Made by a program: the position numbers and the translations under genes. A stretch of 64,000 nt of DNA from positions 1 to 64,000 of the forward strand of contig NZ_JBAVHX010000008.1 of the NCBI RefSeq assembly GCF_049686335.1, read 5' to 3'. Source of the DNA: Buttiauxella sp049686335 (lineage in GTDB: Bacteria; Pseudomonadota; Gammaproteobacteria; Enterobacterales; Enterobacteriaceae). Within the stretch, counting starts at the first letter, position 1; every line of letters starts with the position of its first letter. Positions 16,974-25,549 of this stretch are shown here, one piece after another. The notes below the pieces were generated by a model. It saw only the letters and a list, made by a program, of their open reading frames with translations, was not told where the DNA came from and made no database searches.

Positions 16974-17669
16974 CTACTGCCCGTAATAAGCCTTCGCACC
17001 ATGTTTGCGCAAATAATGTTTATCCAGCAGGGTTTGTTGCATATCCGGTAATTCAGGGGAAAGTTGTTGGCAGAATATGCCCATATACGCCACTTCTTCC
17101 AGCACGATAGCGTTATGAACCGCATCGACGGGATCTTTACCCCACGCAAACGGGCCGTGTGAATGCACCAGCACGCCAGGCATTTGTGCGGCGTCGATTC
17201 CCCGTTCAGCAAGGGTTTTCACAATCACTTCGCCGGTTTGCCATTCGTAATCGCCATTGATCTCTTCATCGGTCATTTTGCGGGTGCAGGGAATGGTGCC
17301 GTAGAAGTAATCCGCGTGAGTGGTTCCGGTGGCCGGGATGGATTTCCCTGCCTGCGCCCAGATAGTCGCATGACGGGAATGGGTGTGCACAATGCCGCCA
17401 ATGTGCGGAAATTGCAGATACAGCAAGCGGTGAGTGGGAGTATCGGATGACGGTTTCTTGTTGCCTTCCACCACTTCGCCTGTTTCCAGACTCACTACCA
17501 CCATATCTTCGGCCGTCATGATGCTGTAATCGACACCGGATGGTTTGATGATCAGCACGCCATGCTCACGATCCACCGCGCTGACATTGCCCCAGGTCAG
17601 GGTCACCAGATTATGTTTAGGTAGCGCGAGATTAGCTTCGAGTACCTGGCGTTTGAGTTGTTCTAACAT
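16974..17669 (-). CDS. araD: L-ribulose-5-phosphate 4-epimerase
   Basis: AraD converts L-ribulose 5-phosphate to D-xylulose 5-phosphate, which enters the pentose phosphate pathway through transketolase (tktA is in this window). The 231 residues match E. coli AraD in length. The class II aldolase-like fold shows TWGNVSAVDR, KPSGVDYS, SSDTPTH, the zinc histidines in VHTHSRHAT and the segment LVHSHGPFAWG. It is the last gene of araBAD, separated from araA by two REP elements that probably lower its relative expression. Confidence 0.98.
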   Translation of the reverse strand: MLEQLKRQVLEANLALPKHNLVTLTWGNVSAVDREHGVLIIKPSGVDYSIMTAEDMVVVSLETGEVVEGNKKPSSDTPTHRLLYLQFPHIGGIVHTHSRHATIWAQAGKSIPATGTTHADYFYGTIPCTRKMTDEEINGDYEWQTGEVIVKTLAERGIDAAQMPGVLVHSHGPFAWGKDPVDAVHNAIVLEEVAYMGIFCQQLSPELPDMQQTLLDKHYLRKHGAKAYYGQ

Positions 17670-17690
17670 ATGAAGTCCCGGTCAAGTTAA

Positions 17691-17761
17691 TGTCGGATGG
17701 CGCTTGCGCTTATCCGACCTACTCGAAGTTGTAGGGTGGATAAGCGCAAGCGTCATCCACC
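17691..17761. repeat. BIME (two inverted REPs) between araA and araD
   Basis: TGTCGGATGGCGCTTGCGCTTATCCGACCTAC (17691-17722) faces TGTAGGGTGGATAAGCGCAAGCGTCATCCACC (17730-17761). Each folds into a stem-loop. Such pairs inside operons can protect upstream mRNA and give stepped expression. Confidence 0.85.
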
Positions 17762-17773
17762 CCTTTCTCCGAA

Positions 17774-19276
17774 CTAGCGTTTGAAGCTGTAATAAACCTC
17801 ATTCCAGCGCAGTGAATCTTTAAACGCAGGCAAGCGAGTGTCGTTATCAATGACGGTCAACTCAACGCCGTGCAACTCACTGAACAGGCGCATATCGTCC
17901 AGTGTCAGAGACTGGCTAAACACGGTGTGGTGTGCACCACCGGCCAGGATCCATGCTTCAGATGCGGTTGGAAGATCAGGTTGGGCTTTCCACAGCGCAT
18001 TGGCGACCGGCAGTTTTGGCAACTGATGTGGGGCTTCGACGGTATCGACACAGTTCACCAGTAAGCGGAAACGATCGCCCAGATCGATAAGGCTGGCGTT
18101 CAGTGCAGGGCCGGTTTGGGTGGAGAAGATCAAGCGGGCAGGATCGTCTTTGCCGCCGATCCCCAAATGCTGCACATCGAGAATCGGTTTTTCTGCGATT
18201 GCGATCGACGGGCAAACTTCGAGCATATGGGAACCAAGCACCATATCGTTGCCGTTTTCGAAGTGATAGGTGTAGTCCTCCATAAAGGAGGTGCCGCCCT
18301 CAAGGCCCGTTGACATCACTTTCATGATGCGAAGCAGCGCGGCGGTTTTCCAGTCGCCTTCACCCGCAAAGCCGTAGCCTTGCTGCATCAGACGTTGCAC
18401 GGCAAGCCCTGGAAGTTGTTTCAGGCCATGCAGATCCTCAAATGTGGTGGTAAAGGCGCTAAATCCGCCTTGTTCGAGGAACTGTTTCATACCCAGTTCG
18501 ATGCGGGCGGCATCAATCACATTCTGGCGTTTATCACCGTTAATTTGTGCGGCAGCTGTCAGACGGTAGCTGCTTTCATACTCGTCGATCAGTGCATTCA
18601 CGTCGCCGTCGCTGACCGCATTCACCACTTGAACCAGGTCGCCCACCGCGTAGGTATTTACAGCAAAACCAAACTTCATCTGCGCTGCGACTTTATCGCC
18701 GTCAGTCACCGCAACTTCACGCATATTGTCGCCGAAACGAACCACTTTGAGTTGACGGGTATCTTGTTTAGAGACCGCCTGGCGCATCCAGGAACCAATG
18801 CGTTGGTGCGCTTGCGGATCTTGCCAGTGACCCGTGACGACGGTGTGTTGCTGACGCATACGCGCGCCGATGAAACCGAACTCACGGCCGCCGTGAGCGG
18901 TCTGGTTCAGGTTCATAAAGTCCATATCAATGCTGCCCCATGGGATTTGCGCATTGAACTGAGTGTGGAATTGCAGCAGTGGCTTGGTCAGAATACTCAG
19001 GCCGTTGATCCACATTTTTGCTGGCGAGAAGGTATGAAGCCACACCACCAGACCGGCGCATTTATCGTTGTAACTGGCATCACGGCAGATAGCGGTGATT
19101 TCGTCAGGTGTTGTACCCAAAGGTTTCAGCACCAGTTTGCAGGGCAGTTTGGCTTCTTTATTCAGTGCATTGACCACTTGTTCGGCATGCTGATTCACCT
19201 GACGCAACGTTTCCGCACCGTAGAGATGCTGGCTGCCAATTACAAACCACACTTCATATTGTTCAAAAATGTTCAT
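17774..19276 (-). CDS. araA: L-arabinose isomerase
   Basis: AraA interconverts L-arabinose and L-ribulose in the cytoplasm, the first step of arabinose breakdown; it is Mn2+-dependent. The 500 residues equal E. coli AraA. The start MNIFEQYEVWFVIGSQHLYG and the segments GGREFGFIGARMR, FAGEGDWKTAALLRIMKVMS and LAGGAHHTVFS with metal-ligand Glu/His residues are all conserved. It lies 10 bases downstream of araB. Confidence 0.98.
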   Translation of the reverse strand: MNIFEQYEVWFVIGSQHLYGAETLRQVNQHAEQVVNALNKEAKLPCKLVLKPLGTTPDEITAICRDASYNDKCAGLVVWLHTFSPAKMWINGLSILTKPLLQFHTQFNAQIPWGSIDMDFMNLNQTAHGGREFGFIGARMRQQHTVVTGHWQDPQAHQRIGSWMRQAVSKQDTRQLKVVRFGDNMREVAVTDGDKVAAQMKFGFAVNTYAVGDLVQVVNAVSDGDVNALIDEYESSYRLTAAAQINGDKRQNVIDAARIELGMKQFLEQGGFSAFTTTFEDLHGLKQLPGLAVQRLMQQGYGFAGEGDWKTAALLRIMKVMSTGLEGGTSFMEDYTYHFENGNDMVLGSHMLEVCPSIAIAEKPILDVQHLGIGGKDDPARLIFSTQTGPALNASLIDLGDRFRLLVNCVDTVEAPHQLPKLPVANALWKAQPDLPTASEAWILAGGAHHTVFSQSLTLDDMRLFSELHGVELTVIDNDTRLPAFKDSLRWNEVYYSFKR

Positions 19277-19286
19277 CGTTATGTCC

Positions 19287-20993
19287 TTAATGGGTCACAG
19301 TGACCTGGGCTGCAGAAGTCACCGCAGCGGGGGCCGAAGGGAGATAATGTTTTTCTGCGCTAACAGCCCACTGCTGATAACGGCGGTAAAGTTGTTCAAA
19401 ACGTTCGGCGCGTTGAGGATCAGGTTGCAGCGTGTTTTCGATTTGGCTGGCCATCGCCAGTTGCGCTCGGGAAATATCCGGGTAAACGCCTGCGGCAACG
19501 GCGGCAAAAATGGCGGCACCTAATGCGCAACACTGATCAGAGGCCACGATTTGTAACGGGCGATTGAGCACGTCACAGCACACCTGCATGATCACCGGCG
19601 ATTTACGGGCGATCCCACCCAGCGCCATCACGTTGATGACGGGGATCCCTTGTTCGGTAAAGCACTCCATAATCGCGCGGGCACCAAAGGCTGTGGCGGC
19701 AATCAATCCTCCGAATAGCGCAGGTGCATCGGTTGCCAGGTTCAAATCCGTAATCACGCCTTTCAGACGCTGATTGGCATTCGGCGTACGACGTCCATTA
19801 AACCAGTCGAGCACCACCGGAAGATGTTCAAGCGTTGGGTTTTTCGCCCACGCTTCAGTGAGTGCCGGGAGCAGTTGTTTTTTACTGGTATTAATTTGTT
19901 CGCGTAATTCAGGATGTTGCTGCGCCAGTTGTTCCAGCGGCCATCCCAGTACGCGTCCAAACCAGGCATAGATATCGCCAAACGCAGACTGCCCAGCTTC
20001 GAGGCCGATAAAATCAGGTACGACGCTGCCATCGACTTGCCCACAAATCCCTTTCACGGCACGGTCGCCAACGGTGGGTTTATCAGCGATTAAGATGTCG
20101 CAGGTGGAGGTGCCGATGACTTTCACTAACGTGTTGGGTTGTGCGCCAGCCCCAACTGCACCCATGTGGCAGTCAAACGCACCACCGGAAATCACCACAC
20201 TTTGAGGCAGGCCCAGACGCTCAGACCATTCGGCGGAAAGATTTCCCACCGGAATATCCGCAGTCCAGGTTTCGGTGAACATCGGGTAATCCAGGCTCTG
20301 GTTGATAACCGGATCTAATTCGTCGAAGAAACTGGCAGGAGGCAGGCCACCCCAGCTTTCGTGCCACAAAGATTTATGCCCGGCGCTACAGCGGCCACGG
20401 CGAATATCTTGCGGACGAGTGGTGCCTGAAAGCAGCGCGGGAACCCAGTCGCACAATTCAATCCATGACACCGCAGCCTCAGCCACTTTATGGTCAGCGC
20501 GAGTCACGTGCAGAATTTTCGCCCAGAACCATTCGCTGGAATAAATACCGCCAATGAAACGTGAGTAATCATTATTGCCGGGCTGATGGCACAAGCGGGT
20601 AATCGCCTCGGCTTCTTCAACCGCAGTATGATCTTTCCACAGCACAAACATGGCGTTGGGGTTGTCGGCAAACTCTGGCTTCAGAGCCAACACGTTGCCT
20701 TCAGCATCAATAGGAGCGGGAGTGGAGCCGGTGCTGTCAACGCCAATGCCACACACTCGGGCGCGTTGCTCAGCAGTCAGTTCGGCGAGAACGGTTTTTA
20801 CTGCCCGTTCCATGGACTCAATGTAGTCACGAGGATGGTGGCGAAACTGATTGTTAGCGGCGTCGCAGTAGCGATTATCCTGCCAGCGGGGATACCACTC
20901 CACGCTAGTCGCAAGTTCTGCTCCATTTTCGCAATCTACTGCCAGCGCACGAACAGAATCACTACCAAAATCGAGGCCCAGCGCGATCGACAT
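19287..20993 (-). CDS. araB: L-ribulokinase
   Basis: AraB phosphorylates L-ribulose with ATP. The 568-residue FGGY-family kinase (566 in E. coli) begins MSIALGLDFGSDSVRAL, the phosphate-1 motif of the actin-like ATPase fold, and contains GVDSTGSTP, ISGGAFDCHMGAVGAG, a GTSTCDI motif and the C-terminal adenosine motif MALGGIARKSP. The ATG at 20993 is preceded by GGGAG. It is first in araBAD and is activated by AraC at I1/I2. Confidence 0.98.
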   Translation of the reverse strand: MSIALGLDFGSDSVRALAVDCENGAELATSVEWYPRWQDNRYCDAANNQFRHHPRDYIESMERAVKTVLAELTAEQRARVCGIGVDSTGSTPAPIDAEGNVLALKPEFADNPNAMFVLWKDHTAVEEAEAITRLCHQPGNNDYSRFIGGIYSSEWFWAKILHVTRADHKVAEAAVSWIELCDWVPALLSGTTRPQDIRRGRCSAGHKSLWHESWGGLPPASFFDELDPVINQSLDYPMFTETWTADIPVGNLSAEWSERLGLPQSVVISGGAFDCHMGAVGAGAQPNTLVKVIGTSTCDILIADKPTVGDRAVKGICGQVDGSVVPDFIGLEAGQSAFGDIYAWFGRVLGWPLEQLAQQHPELREQINTSKKQLLPALTEAWAKNPTLEHLPVVLDWFNGRRTPNANQRLKGVITDLNLATDAPALFGGLIAATAFGARAIMECFTEQGIPVINVMALGGIARKSPVIMQVCCDVLNRPLQIVASDQCCALGAAIFAAVAAGVYPDISRAQLAMASQIENTLQPDPQRAERFEQLYRRYQQWAVSAEKHYLPSAPAAVTSAAQVTVTH

Positions 20994-21054
20994 TTTTATA
21001 CTCCCTGACCTGGTTATCTATGAAAATGACATTAGTTTTTATGCAGAAAAACCG

Positions 21055-21092
21055 TCAGGTCGTATTCGCTGTAGTTATGGAGAAATGTGCTG
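21055..21092 (-). promoter_or_regulatory. araI1-araI2 AraC sites of the araBAD promoter
   Basis: On the minus strand CAGCACATTTCTCCATA (21092-21076, I1) and CAGCGAATACGACCTGA (21071-21055, I2) match E. coli I1 (TAGCATTTTTATCCATA) and I2 (TAGCGGATCCTACCTGA). The 21-bp repeat spacing is the same, putting the sites on one DNA face next to the araB -35 region. Confidence 0.9.
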
Positions 21093-21102
21093 TGACGTTG
21101 AG

Positions 21103-21124
21103 AAGTGTGACGCCCCGCAAATAA
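21103..21124. promoter_or_regulatory. CRP site of the araBAD/araC control region
   Basis: AGTGTGACGCCCCGCAAATAA is nearly identical to the E. coli araBAD CRP site (AGTGTGACGCCGTGCAAATAA, from memory) and sits directly upstream of I1. Only the left half (TGTGA) is canonical, as in E. coli. Confidence 0.8.
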
Positions 21125-21128
21125 TCGA

Positions 21129-21168
21129 TGTGGACATATCTGCTACTTTTATAAACACTTTGGTTATC
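21129..21168. promoter_or_regulatory. araO1 AraC operator region
   Basis: ATGTGGACATATCTGC and the following TTTTATAAACACTTTGG align with the E. coli araO1 pair (TGTGGACTTTTCTGC, TTATAGACACTTTTG). AraC bound here represses its own promoter. The exact edges are approximate. Confidence 0.65.
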
Positions 21169-21287
21169 GTCATAAAACCCTGTCGACGACGAATGAAAAG
21201 CATACGGCCAGATAAATTGCGGCTTTATGATATAAATCGGGCTGTTTATTGTTCAGGCAGCAGAGTGCTGGTGTGAAACTACAGGGA

Positions 21288-21304
21288 TATGGACAAATTG
21301 TTCC
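21288..21304. promoter_or_regulatory. araO2 distal AraC half-site
   Basis: TATGGACAAATTGTTCC matches E. coli araO2 (TATGGACAATTGGTTTC). Its start is 212 bp from the matching edge of I1 at 21076, against about 210 bp in E. coli, so the repression loop keeps nearly the same helical phase. It falls in the araC leader. Confidence 0.8.
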
Positions 21305-21331
21305 TGTTCTCCCATTTAAAAAGCGAGCTTG

Positions 21332-22180
21332 ATGATGCCTGAAATGCAAAATGACCCCTTGTTGCCGGGGTACTCTTTTAACGCGCATTTAGTCGCAGGA
21401 TTAACGCCGATTGAAGCCGAAGGCCCGTTGGATTTTTTCATCGACAGGCCATTGGGCATGAAAGGTTACATCCTGAATTTAACGGTGCGTGGTGAAGGCG
21501 TTATCAATAACCAGGGGAAAAATTACATCTGCCGTCCAGGTGACATTCTGCTGTTTCCACCCGGTGAAGTGCATCATTACGGTCGTTCGCCGGAAAGCAA
21601 TGAGTGGTATCACCAGTGGGTCTACTTTCGCCCTCGGGCTTACTGGCAGGAGTGGTTAAACTGGGATCCTATCTTTGCGCACACCGGGTTTTTCCGCCCG
21701 GATGACGCGCACCAGCAAAGTTTTTCTCAACTATTTGGTCAGATTATTGAGGCCGGGCAGGCGGAAGGGCGCTATGCCGAACTTCTGGCGATCAATCTGT
21801 TAGAGCAGCTTTTGTTGCGGCGCATGGAGGTCTTGAGTGCTTCGCTTAATCCCCCGCTCGATAACCGTGTACGTGATGCCTGTCAGTACATCAGCGACCA
21901 TCTGGCCGACCATCATTTTGATATTGCCAGCGTCGCGCAGCACGTCTGTCTGTCACCGTCACGCTTGTCGCATCTGTTCCGCCAGCAGCTGGGGGTCAGC
22001 GTATTGAGCTGGCGTGAGGACCAGCGCATCCTTCAGGCCAAACTATTGTTGAGCACCACCCGCATGCCGATTGCCAGTGTTGGGCGCAATGTCGGTTTTG
22101 AAGATCAGCTCTATTTCTCGCGTGTATTTAAGAAATGTACCGGTGCCAGTCCGAGTGAGTTTCGTGCAGGCTGCGAATAA
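21332..22180 (+). CDS. araC: Arabinose regulator AraC
   Basis: AraC represses araBAD by looping without arabinose and activates it when arabinose is bound. The N-terminal cupin domain shows GYSFNAHLVAGLTPIEA, FFIDRPLGMKGYILNLT and CRPGDILLFPPGEVHHYGR. The C-terminal domain has two helix-turn-helix units (SVAQHVCLSPSRLSHLFRQQ and ASVGRNVGFEDQLYFSRVFKK). The start is ATG at 21332 or 21335; both give the short N-terminal arm. The protein ends at EFRAGCE and lacks the final 10 or so residues of E. coli AraC (292 aa), a tail outside the DNA-binding core. Confidence 0.97.
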   Translation: MMPEMQNDPLLPGYSFNAHLVAGLTPIEAEGPLDFFIDRPLGMKGYILNLTVRGEGVINNQGKNYICRPGDILLFPPGEVHHYGRSPESNEWYHQWVYFRPRAYWQEWLNWDPIFAHTGFFRPDDAHQQSFSQLFGQIIEAGQAEGRYAELLAINLLEQLLLRRMEVLSASLNPPLDNRVRDACQYISDHLADHHFDIASVAQHVCLSPSRLSHLFRQQLGVSVLSWREDQRILQAKLLLSTTRMPIASVGRNVGFEDQLYFSRVFKKCTGASPSEFRAGCE

Positions 22181-22221
22181 CCGCTATCCTTACTGAATGG
22201 CTTACGGTGTTAAACGGGTTT

Positions 22222-22253
22222 TGTAGGGTGGATAAGCGTAAGCGTCATCCACC
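22222..22253. repeat. Single REP element downstream of araC
   Basis: TGTAGGGTGGATAAGCGTAAGCGTCATCCACC fits the REP consensus found elsewhere in the window and lies between araC and the co-oriented yabI. Confidence 0.8.
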
Positions 22254-22358
22254 ATTTGCGCCCATGATGCCGTGGCCCTACATATTCATACAAATCATGG
22301 CTTGACGCTTCATTCCACACTCAGGAGAATCGCCCACTCGTTTCTCGACGGATGCTTT

Positions 22359-23132
22359 ATGGAAGCTTTGCTGGAACACTTTATAACTCAGTCAGTAGTG
22401 TATTCGCTTTTTGCGGTGATGCTGGTGGCGTTCCTCGAATCACTGGCGTTGGTCGGGCTTATCCTTCCTGGCACCGTCATGATGGCAGGGCTTGGCGCGC
22501 TGATTGGTGGTGGTCAGGTCGATTTTTATCACGCCTGGGCGGCGGGGATTGTCGGTTGCTTGCTGGGCGACTGGATTTCGTTCTGGCTGGGGGGGCGTTT
22601 CAAAGGGCCTCTGCATCGCTGGTCGTTTATGAAAAAGAACAAAGCGTTGCTGGATAAAACCGAACATGCACTGCATCAGCACAGCATGTTTACTATCCTG
22701 GTTGGCCGCTTTGTTGGCCCGACGCGCCCGCTGGTGCCGATGGTCGCGGGCATGTTAGACCTGCCCGTGTCGAAATTTATCATTCCTAACATTATTGGCT
22801 GCATTTTCTGGCCACCGGTCTATTTTTTACCGGGGATTTTGGCTGGTGCAGCGATAGACATTCCTGCGGATATGCAGAGCAGCAGCTTTAAGTGGCTCTT
22901 ACTGCTGGTGGCGCTGATTATCTGGCTGGCGGCATGGTTGTGCTGGCGCTGGTGGCGTAGTGGCAAATCAGGCCACGACCGTTTAACCCAGTATTTGCCT
23001 CGCGCTCGCTTGCACTGGTTAGCGCCTGGCATGGCGGTACTGGCAGTGGGATGCTTTGTAGCGATTCAGATGCACCCGTTAATGCCGATTTACCGCGATA
23101 TTTTGTGGAAAGTCCTCAACGCCCACCACTAA
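22359..23132 (+). CDS. yabI: DedA-family inner membrane protein YabI
   Basis: YabI belongs to the DedA/VTT family, now associated with undecaprenyl-phosphate or phospholipid flipping and membrane homeostasis. The start at 22359 gives MEALLEHFITQS, matching E. coli; the 29 open codons upstream do not look coding. The 257 residues include the family motifs FLESLALVGLILPGT, GDWISFWLG and FVGPTRPLVPMVAG, with the conserved acidic and basic residues and about five membrane segments. It converges on thiQ and the stop codons overlap by four bases. Confidence 0.95.
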   Translation: MEALLEHFITQSVVYSLFAVMLVAFLESLALVGLILPGTVMMAGLGALIGGGQVDFYHAWAAGIVGCLLGDWISFWLGGRFKGPLHRWSFMKKNKALLDKTEHALHQHSMFTILVGRFVGPTRPLVPMVAGMLDLPVSKFIIPNIIGCIFWPPVYFLPGILAGAAIDIPADMQSSSFKWLLLLVALIIWLAAWLCWRWWRSGKSGHDRLTQYLPRARLHWLAPGMAVLAVGCFVAIQMHPLMPIYRDILWKVLNAHH

Positions 23133-23833
23133 TTCCTGACGCCAATCCCCAACAGTGCTGATGCACTGGCTTCTCCGCTTAATAAGATAGCCGTGTCGCC
23201 ATCCCAGGCGATACGGCCATCGACCACCACAAGGCTTCGCGGTGCAATTCGAGCCGCATCTTCAATGCTATGTGACACCATCAGCAGCGTCAGTTGCTGC
23301 TGGCCGCATAGCGTATCAAGCAGTTGCAGCATTTCCTGGCGCAGTGCCGGGTCGAGTGCGGAGAACGGTTCATCAAGCAGCAAAATAGGCTGTTCACGCA
23401 CCAGACAACGGGCGAGGGCGACGCGCTGACGCTGGCCGCCGGAGAGCTGTGACGGGAGTCGGTCGAGCAAATCGCTAATTGCCATTTGGCTGGCGATGGT
23501 GCCCAGGCGTGCTTGTTGCGCGGCAGTGAGTTTCAGCCCGGGATTTAACCCGAGGCCAATGTTCTGGCGCACCGTCAGATGCGTGAAAAGATTGTTTTCC
23601 TGGAAGAGCATCGAAACCGGGCGTTGCGCCGGAGCGGTTCGGGTATGCTCCTCGCCATGCAGCAGAATCTGCCCACTGGCGGGCGTCAGAAAACCCGCAA
23701 TCAAACTGAGCAGCGTACTTTTCCCCGCCCCGCTAGGCCCCAGCACAGCAACACGTTCTCCGGCGTTCAACTGCAGCGAAAAACGCATCGGTAAATGGTG
23801 ATAGAGCCAGGTGACATCAGTTAGCGTTAGCAT
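23129..23833 (-). CDS. thiQ: Thiamine/TPP ABC transporter ATP-binding protein
   Basis: ThiQ powers uptake of thiamine, TMP and TPP with ThiB and ThiP. ABC motifs are Walker A GPSGAGKST (about 33-41), the Q-loop in LFQENNLF, signature LSGGQRQRV, Walker B ILLLDEPF and an H-loop in MVSHS. The start is set at 23833 (MLTLTDVTWLYHH, as in E. coli); an upstream in-frame ATG at 23842 would add three residues. Its ribosome-binding site (AAGGAT/AAGGG) lies within an ERIC element separating it from thiP, whereas in E. coli the two genes overlap. Confidence 0.96.
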   Translation of the reverse strand: MLTLTDVTWLYHHLPMRFSLQLNAGERVAVLGPSGAGKSTLLSLIAGFLTPASGQILLHGEEHTRTAPAQRPVSMLFQENNLFTHLTVRQNIGLGLNPGLKLTAAQQARLGTIASQMAISDLLDRLPSQLSGGQRQRVALARCLVREQPILLLDEPFSALDPALRQEMLQLLDTLCGQQQLTLLMVSHSIEDAARIAPRSLVVVDGRIAWDGDTAILLSGEASASALLGIGVRN

Positions 23834-23956
23834 TCCCTTCATCCTTCAAGTTGCAGGTGTGTTTGCTGCTTTCATTCATCCAGGTCACATAGCTTTCTAA
23901 GTTCCCAGTCTTCATTCACTTGCCGCCTTCCTGCAACCCGAATCATTTTGGGAATA
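23832..23956. repeat. ERIC element inside thiBPQ
   Basis: The ends ATTCCCTTCATCCTTCAAG and CGAATCATTTTGGGAATA, and the core around CATAGCTTTCTAAGTTCCCAG, are diverged ERIC sequence. Read on the minus strand it supplies the last 14 codons and stop of thiP and the leader of thiQ. Confidence 0.82.
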
Positions 23957-25549
23957 GCGTCCCGGAAGTTTTTCAATCAATGTGAATAAAGCAAAGCACA
24001 GTATCAGCAGGATAAGCGCCGTGACGGCTCCATCCTGGCTGCGGTAAGAACCAATTTGTTGATAGAGATAAAACGGCAGCGTGCGGAAATCTTCATTGCC
24101 AAACAAGGCCACGACGCCGAAATCGCCAATCGATAATACACAAGCAAACGCCAGCGCCTGAGCCAGTGGGCGCTTGAGCGCACGCAACTCGATATATCGC
24201 AGGCGATTTATGCCACTGATATTCAATGACTGGCACAGCCGGGTATAGCGTTCAGCAACATCCAGCATCGGGTTTTCCAGCACTTTTAGCGCGTAAGGAA
24301 TGGCCATTAACGCATTGGTGAATATCACTATGCCATCGGCTGTTTGCGGTAAGCCCACGGTGTTGTTGAGTAGCAGGAAAAAGCCGGTCGCCAGCACGAT
24401 GCCCGGCATCGCCAGAATCAACATACCGCTGAGTTCCAGCGCCTGGCCTGCAAAGGCACGGTTACGCAGGCGCAATTCCCGCGAACTCCACAGCAACATT
24501 ACTGTGATGACCACGCAGATAAGTCCGGCACCCACGGCGATCCTTAGCGAGGTGAATAACGCCTGCCACAGTATTGGTTGTGACAACACAGTGCTAAAGC
24601 CACTGTTGATGCCATCAATAATGACGGCCAACAACGGTGGCAATAACAGCAACAGAGCGAGGGTGATTAGCCCCCCGTCGCACAGCTTTCGGCGCAGGTT
24701 ATCTTGCGGATCGCGCCAGCCTTGCATCTGGCTGATGCCTACCGGAATCGCTTTGCTAAGCCGTTGACTTAACAGCACCAGTCCCAAACAACAGACCATC
24801 TGCACCATGGCAAGCAGGGCAGCACGAGCGGGATCGTAGTCGTAGCTCAGCGCCTGGAAGATAGCCAGTTCGATAGTGGTCGCTTGTGGCCCGCCGCCCA
24901 GCGAAAGCACAGTGGCAAAGCTTGCGAAACAGAGCATAAATATCAGCGCGGCGGCTGGGAGAATCTGGCGGCGAAGCCAGGGCCATTCCACAAAGCGGAA
25001 GAAATTCCAGCCCTGCATTCCCAGTTGTGCGGCAACCTGGCGTTGTTCGCTGGGGATATTTTCCAGTGCCTGAAGCAGCAGGCGTGTCGCCATCGGCATG
25101 TTGAAAAAAACATGGGCTAACAGGATGCCTTTTAATCCGTATGGCGAAAATGCCCATTCAACGCCAAGCCATGCGCTCAGGTTGGCAAGCCAGCCTTCCC
25201 GACCATAAACCGTCAGAATCCCGAATACTGCCACCAGAACGGGCAAAACCAGGGTCATCGCGCACAGGCGTAACAGCGCAAGGCGTCCGGGGAAGCGGCG
25301 TCGATAAAGCGCGCGTGCCAGAAAAATGGCCGGGAACACGGAAAGCGCTGCGGAGAGAAACGCCTGCCAGAATGAGAAACGCAGCACATGCCACAAATAG
25401 CTATCCTGCACCAGAGCGCGGATATCCGTTTGCGGCGCGTTAAACCACAGCGCTATAAAAGCCGCCAGGGCTACTGCCACCACCAGTGTGGCGGCACATA
25501 ACCCTGGAATCAGCCAGCCGGGAATTAGCGGCTGACGGCGCGTTGCCAT
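23912..25549 (-). CDS. thiP: Thiamine/TPP ABC transporter permease
   Basis: ThiP is the membrane channel of the thiamine importer, a fused permease with two BPD-type modules and about 12 helices; EAA-like loops occur near AAQLGMQGWNFFRFVEWP and the second half near LCQSLNISGINRLRYIELR. The 545 residues exceed E. coli ThiP (536). Homology runs to FTLIEKLPGR, after which the last 14 residues (YSQNDSGCRKAASE) and the stop are ERIC sequence. The start overlaps the thiB end by 25 bases. Confidence 0.96.
   Translation of the reverse strand: MATRRQPLIPGWLIPGLCAATLVVAVALAAFIALWFNAPQTDIRALVQDSYLWHVLRFSFWQAFLSAALSVFPAIFLARALYRRRFPGRLALLRLCAMTLVLPVLVAVFGILTVYGREGWLANLSAWLGVEWAFSPYGLKGILLAHVFFNMPMATRLLLQALENIPSEQRQVAAQLGMQGWNFFRFVEWPWLRRQILPAAALIFMLCFASFATVLSLGGGPQATTIELAIFQALSYDYDPARAALLAMVQMVCCLGLVLLSQRLSKAIPVGISQMQGWRDPQDNLRRKLCDGGLITLALLLLLPPLLAVIIDGINSGFSTVLSQPILWQALFTSLRIAVGAGLICVVITVMLLWSSRELRLRNRAFAGQALELSGMLILAMPGIVLATGFFLLLNNTVGLPQTADGIVIFTNALMAIPYALKVLENPMLDVAERYTRLCQSLNISGINRLRYIELRALKRPLAQALAFACVLSIGDFGVVALFGNEDFRTLPFYLYQQIGSYRSQDGAVTALILLILCFALFTLIEKLPGRYSQNDSGCRKAASE

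Noticed and set aside
18380..19303. 307-codon open frame opposite araA
   Set aside because: It runs antisense through a perfectly conserved araA and its product has no recognisable domain; codon bias of araA leaves the reverse frame open.
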